A stretch of DNA of 64,000 nt from Pelodera strongyloides. Taxonomy: Eukaryota > Nematoda > Chromadorea > Rhabditida > Rhabditidae. The stretch is taken from contig JAANDG010000379.1 of NCBI GenBank assembly GCA_036852015.1, positions 62,001 to 126,000 on the forward strand, in the 5' to 3' direction. Shown here piece by piece: positions 61,806-64,000 of this stretch (the first letter of the stretch is position 1; each line of letters begins with the position of its first letter). The notes under the pieces are model-generated. The model was not told where the DNA came from and did no database searches. It saw only the letters and a program-made list of their open reading frames with translations. Position numbers and translations under genes: made by a program.

Positions 61806-62336
61806 TAAGAGATATAAAAAAAAATCACATGGTAAGTAATGAATTACGAGTGATTTAATATAAAACTACGCTTATCCGATGCGGCCACTTGCCATTAGCT
61901 AATTACACGTCAATACATTTTCCACTGTAAGCTGCAGGATTGCACGTAGTTTTTCGTCATGATGGTCCGAAAAAACGATGAAGATTTACTATTTTTGTCC
62001 ATGAAGATTTTGTCTACAGATATAGCCCTCTGTTTACATACTATTGGATATTGCAAATTGTTAGTTATATATAACGTTCGGTTTTTGAAACATACGGGGG
62101 ACAGCTGGTCTCCCATATGTTATATGCAAATGAATATAATTAGACTAAAATAGGGGCAGTATCGCACAGTATTAGATTAGACTACAAGGGAATACAACGT
62201 CCAACATATGTTTAAAAACCGGCTGTGAGATCGCTTGAAAGGGACGGGGTAAGTTCAAATCACATCTTTTTAACATGTGTAGTACGCCCCATATAAATCA
62301 CAAACAGTACAAAAAGTTTCCAAATCGAGGCTCCCC

Positions 62337-62421
62337 GCCTCTGTAGTTTGCTCCTATTGGGTAAACTTGTCATGACTCCCAGCCTCTGTAGTTTGCTCCT
62401 ATTGGGTAAACTTGTCATGAC
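62337..62421. repeat. 40-bp direct duplication, 45-base period
   Basis: GCCTCTGTAGTTTGCTCC through AACTTGTCATGAC occurs twice (62337-62376 and 62382-62421) without visible differences. Confidence 0.92.
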
Positions 62422-63148
62422 GCCCCGCTCTATTAGACAACTTGTAACCGTAGCAGGCAGGAGCAAAAAGAGCGCTATAGGCAAACAGAGTTAGAGAAAA
62501 AAATCACTCTCTAACTACAGACGCGGGAAGCCCAGTTTATCTATTCGCTTTTAAAGGCATCAGCAGTGCTTACTTTTACCAATTCGTCAGGCAACAAGTT
62601 CCACATACCAGCTTCAAAATGTATAAGGACTGATTAGACCGAATAGAATCACAAAGGAACACAAAGGAGTTACCATTTCTGCGTGTCCTGACATTCGTTG
62701 TAAACATACACCATCTAATATTGGATGTGAATGAAACTCGAACAATTATAAAACAAAATTTCCTCAACCTAACAATAATTACCTTTTTGATGGTCGAATG
62801 TTCTTGACAGAAGTAAATATTGGTGGAACCGGCCTCTGGAGTAAAGAAGTTGTGTTTTGATAACTGTGTGGAACGCTGCGCATCTATCTTGCGGCCTGAT
62901 ACAACTGGTTATTTTAATGGCGATACGCTTGCATGTTGAATGAGTAATAATAAAAAGATATCCTCCAGTAGTCCATTTTCTGATCGGTTTTATTAATTTT
63001 AATAAAATTAATTATTTTGATCATCTTGTTCAACGATTCAGCATGTTATATCAAGCAATCTTTCGCAAACAAATCAGTGGCTAATCAAAAAGTTTTATTC
63101 ATAAATGGTCAATAAGTTAGTTTGCTGGTTGTTGACGAGCTCGTTGAT

Positions 63149-63739
63149 CTATCCTCGGAATTGACGGCGCTGGTTACGTAGACGGCGGATCCTTCTTCTC
63201 AATGCATGAATGCGATGACGACGGGCACGACGCTGACGACGGATTCTGCGATTACGTCGCTGACGACGGACTCTGCGGTTACGGCGCTGACGACGGACTC
63301 TGCGGTTGCGACGCTGACGACGGATTCTACGGTTGCGGCGCTGACGGCGCAACCTGTTGCGACGCTGACGACGGATTCTACGGTTGCGGCGCTGACGGCG
63401 CAACCTGTTGCGACGCTGGCGGCGGACGCGTCGAAGACGGTTCTGTCTTCTTCTTCTGCGAGTGCGTCTCAGCTGGTTTCTACGACGGCGTACACGTCTC
63501 AAGCGGCTGTGGCTCCGCTTGCGCAATTGTGTAGTCGTGGCACGTTTGACAATAACATGTGCGTCGGCGTCGTCATCCTCGGCACCAACAACGTCCGTGG
63601 TCTCTTCAGCGTCGATGACGTCAGCATTTCTCTTGACGACACCAGCGTCGAAGTCGCCCTCAAAGTCATCATCCGAGCTGGCCGTCTGCAGAGAGACGGC
63701 TGCCACTACGACAAGCAGCAATAAGAATAAAGTCCGCAT
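63149..63739 (-). CDS. Arg-rich secreted prepropeptide 2
   Basis: Single-exon minus-strand frame of 196 aa, paralogue of the gene at 60935. Residues 1-19 (MRTLFLLLLVVVAAVSLQT) are a signal peptide. Two acidic stretches follow (SSDDDFEGDFD, then DAEETTDVVGAEDDDADA). KR lies at 36-37 in VVKRNADVID and 65-66 in HVIVKR, the same two sites as in gene 1. The predicted mature region, 67-196, has 75 Arg in 130 residues and is built largely of a 9-residue repeat, RRQRRNRRI/V/L, about seven copies. It ends QFRG. The repeat array explains most of the extra length compared with gene 1 and probably grew by unequal exchange of a 27-base unit. Open frames on the opposite strand here are shadows of this repeat. 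Function unknown; a processed cationic peptide is the simplest reading. Confidence 0.87.
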   Translation of the reverse strand: MRTLFLLLLVVVAAVSLQTASSDDDFEGDFDAGVVKRNADVIDAEETTDVVGAEDDDADAHVIVKRATTTQLRKRSHSRLRRVRRRRNQLRRTRRRRRQNRLRRVRRQRRNRLRRQRRNRRIRRQRRNRLRRQRRNRRIRRQRRNRRVRRQRRNRRVRRQRRNRRIRRQRRARRHRIHALRRRIRRLRNQRRQFRG

Positions 63740-63810
63740 GTTCTCGCGCTCAGTTGCGCGCCGTTAGATGCGACTGAGCTGAAAGCATGCAAAATGAACT
63801 TTGTCAGCAC

Positions 63811-63972
63811 TATTTATGCAGTTTTGCGTAATCAACGGTGCCGTACTTGTTCAACAAGTGGGAGGTGCGCTTAGAAAATCAACAGCAACTGGTTCTTCTC
63901 TGTTCCAAGTACAATGCCTTGTTGCCTAAACCGGGTGCCGCAACAAAACAATGCATAGCGCTATCTGATAAA
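63811..63972 (-). promoter_or_regulatory. candidate promoter of Arg-rich gene 2
   Basis: On the minus strand a TATA-like CATAAATAG lies at 63819-63811, about 75 bases before the start, the same spacing as in gene 1. Further up, CTGATAAAG on the plus strand (63965) is a GATA site, and GTGCCGCAACAAAAC (63935) resembles TGCCGCAATAAAAG of gene 1. Confidence 0.42.
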
Positions 63973-64000
63973 GCAGTAAAGATATGATAGAGCTTGAACG

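Larger units (their letters stand above)
61382..63148. other. interval between the two convergent Arg-rich genes
   Basis: About 1.8 kb without coding exons. It holds a Helitron end at 61542 and a 40-bp direct duplication at 62337-62421. Both Arg-rich genes point into this interval, so it contains their 3' ends. Confidence 0.55.

Noticed and set aside
63202..63767. Three long plus-strand frames opposite Arg-rich gene 2, and one opposite gene 1 at 60950-61390
   Set aside because: Thr/Ala/Asp-rich products expected from reading CGN repeats backwards. Only the sense frames have a signal peptide and cleavage sites shared between the two loci.

Overview
The window looks like the nuclear genome of a rhabditid-type nematode, though not obviously C. 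elegans itself. The evidence is the gene content (a nematode-type nuclear hormone receptor, a Str-like chemoreceptor, a ground-like domain protein), introns with GT...TTTTCAG or TTTTAG ends, and AG acceptors a few bases upstream of several start codons, as expected for spliced-leader trans-splicing. All gene models were built by hand from exon phase and splice sites; no search was run.

Protein genes found: nuclear receptor (3846-8855, +, 11 exons, 333 aa); 7TM chemoreceptor (13333-16794, +, 9 exons, about 355 aa); secreted protein of unknown function with a distinctive C-terminal block (25085-30114, +, 11 exons, 322 aa, or 381 aa if a duplicated exon is used); FAD-dependent polyamine-oxidase-like amine oxidase (34924-41456, +, 12 exons, 494 aa); secreted Pro/Gly-rich repeat protein (47196-48629, +, 3 exons, 239 aa); ground-like protein (49244-51721, -, 4 exons, 103 aa, with a possible alternative last exon); and two related single-exon Arg-rich prepropeptides in convergent orientation (60935-61381, +; 63149-63739, -). 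A possible chemoreceptor exon remnant lies near 1314-1450.

Between and inside the genes the DNA is densely packed with repeats. (1) Non-autonomous Helitrons have a 5' end like TCTTATTATATAAA, a 3' hairpin with a 3-base loop, a CTGG-like 3' end, and insert between A and T. They lie at 3957, 7969, 8191, 12478, 29094, 39503 and 61542. (2) Long foldback elements from many families have different interiors, but nearly all share TTAA junctions followed by AGG or AGCG. (3) A decayed reverse-transcriptase element (17111-20799) has an internally deleted relative (32558-33271). (4) A composite block bounded by 235-260 bp inverted arms (20941-23955) holds a LINE fragment with foldback elements inside it.

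The most unusual content is the pair of Arg-rich secreted precursors: signal peptide, acidic pro-region, two conserved Lys-Arg sites, then a mature region that is 51-58% arginine and ends in Arg-Gly. Both have a TATA-like box about 75 bp upstream and GATA sites further up. This suggests a processed, possibly amidated cationic peptide family, plausibly antimicrobial. That function is inference. The other genes do not form a pathway; nothing suggests an operon.
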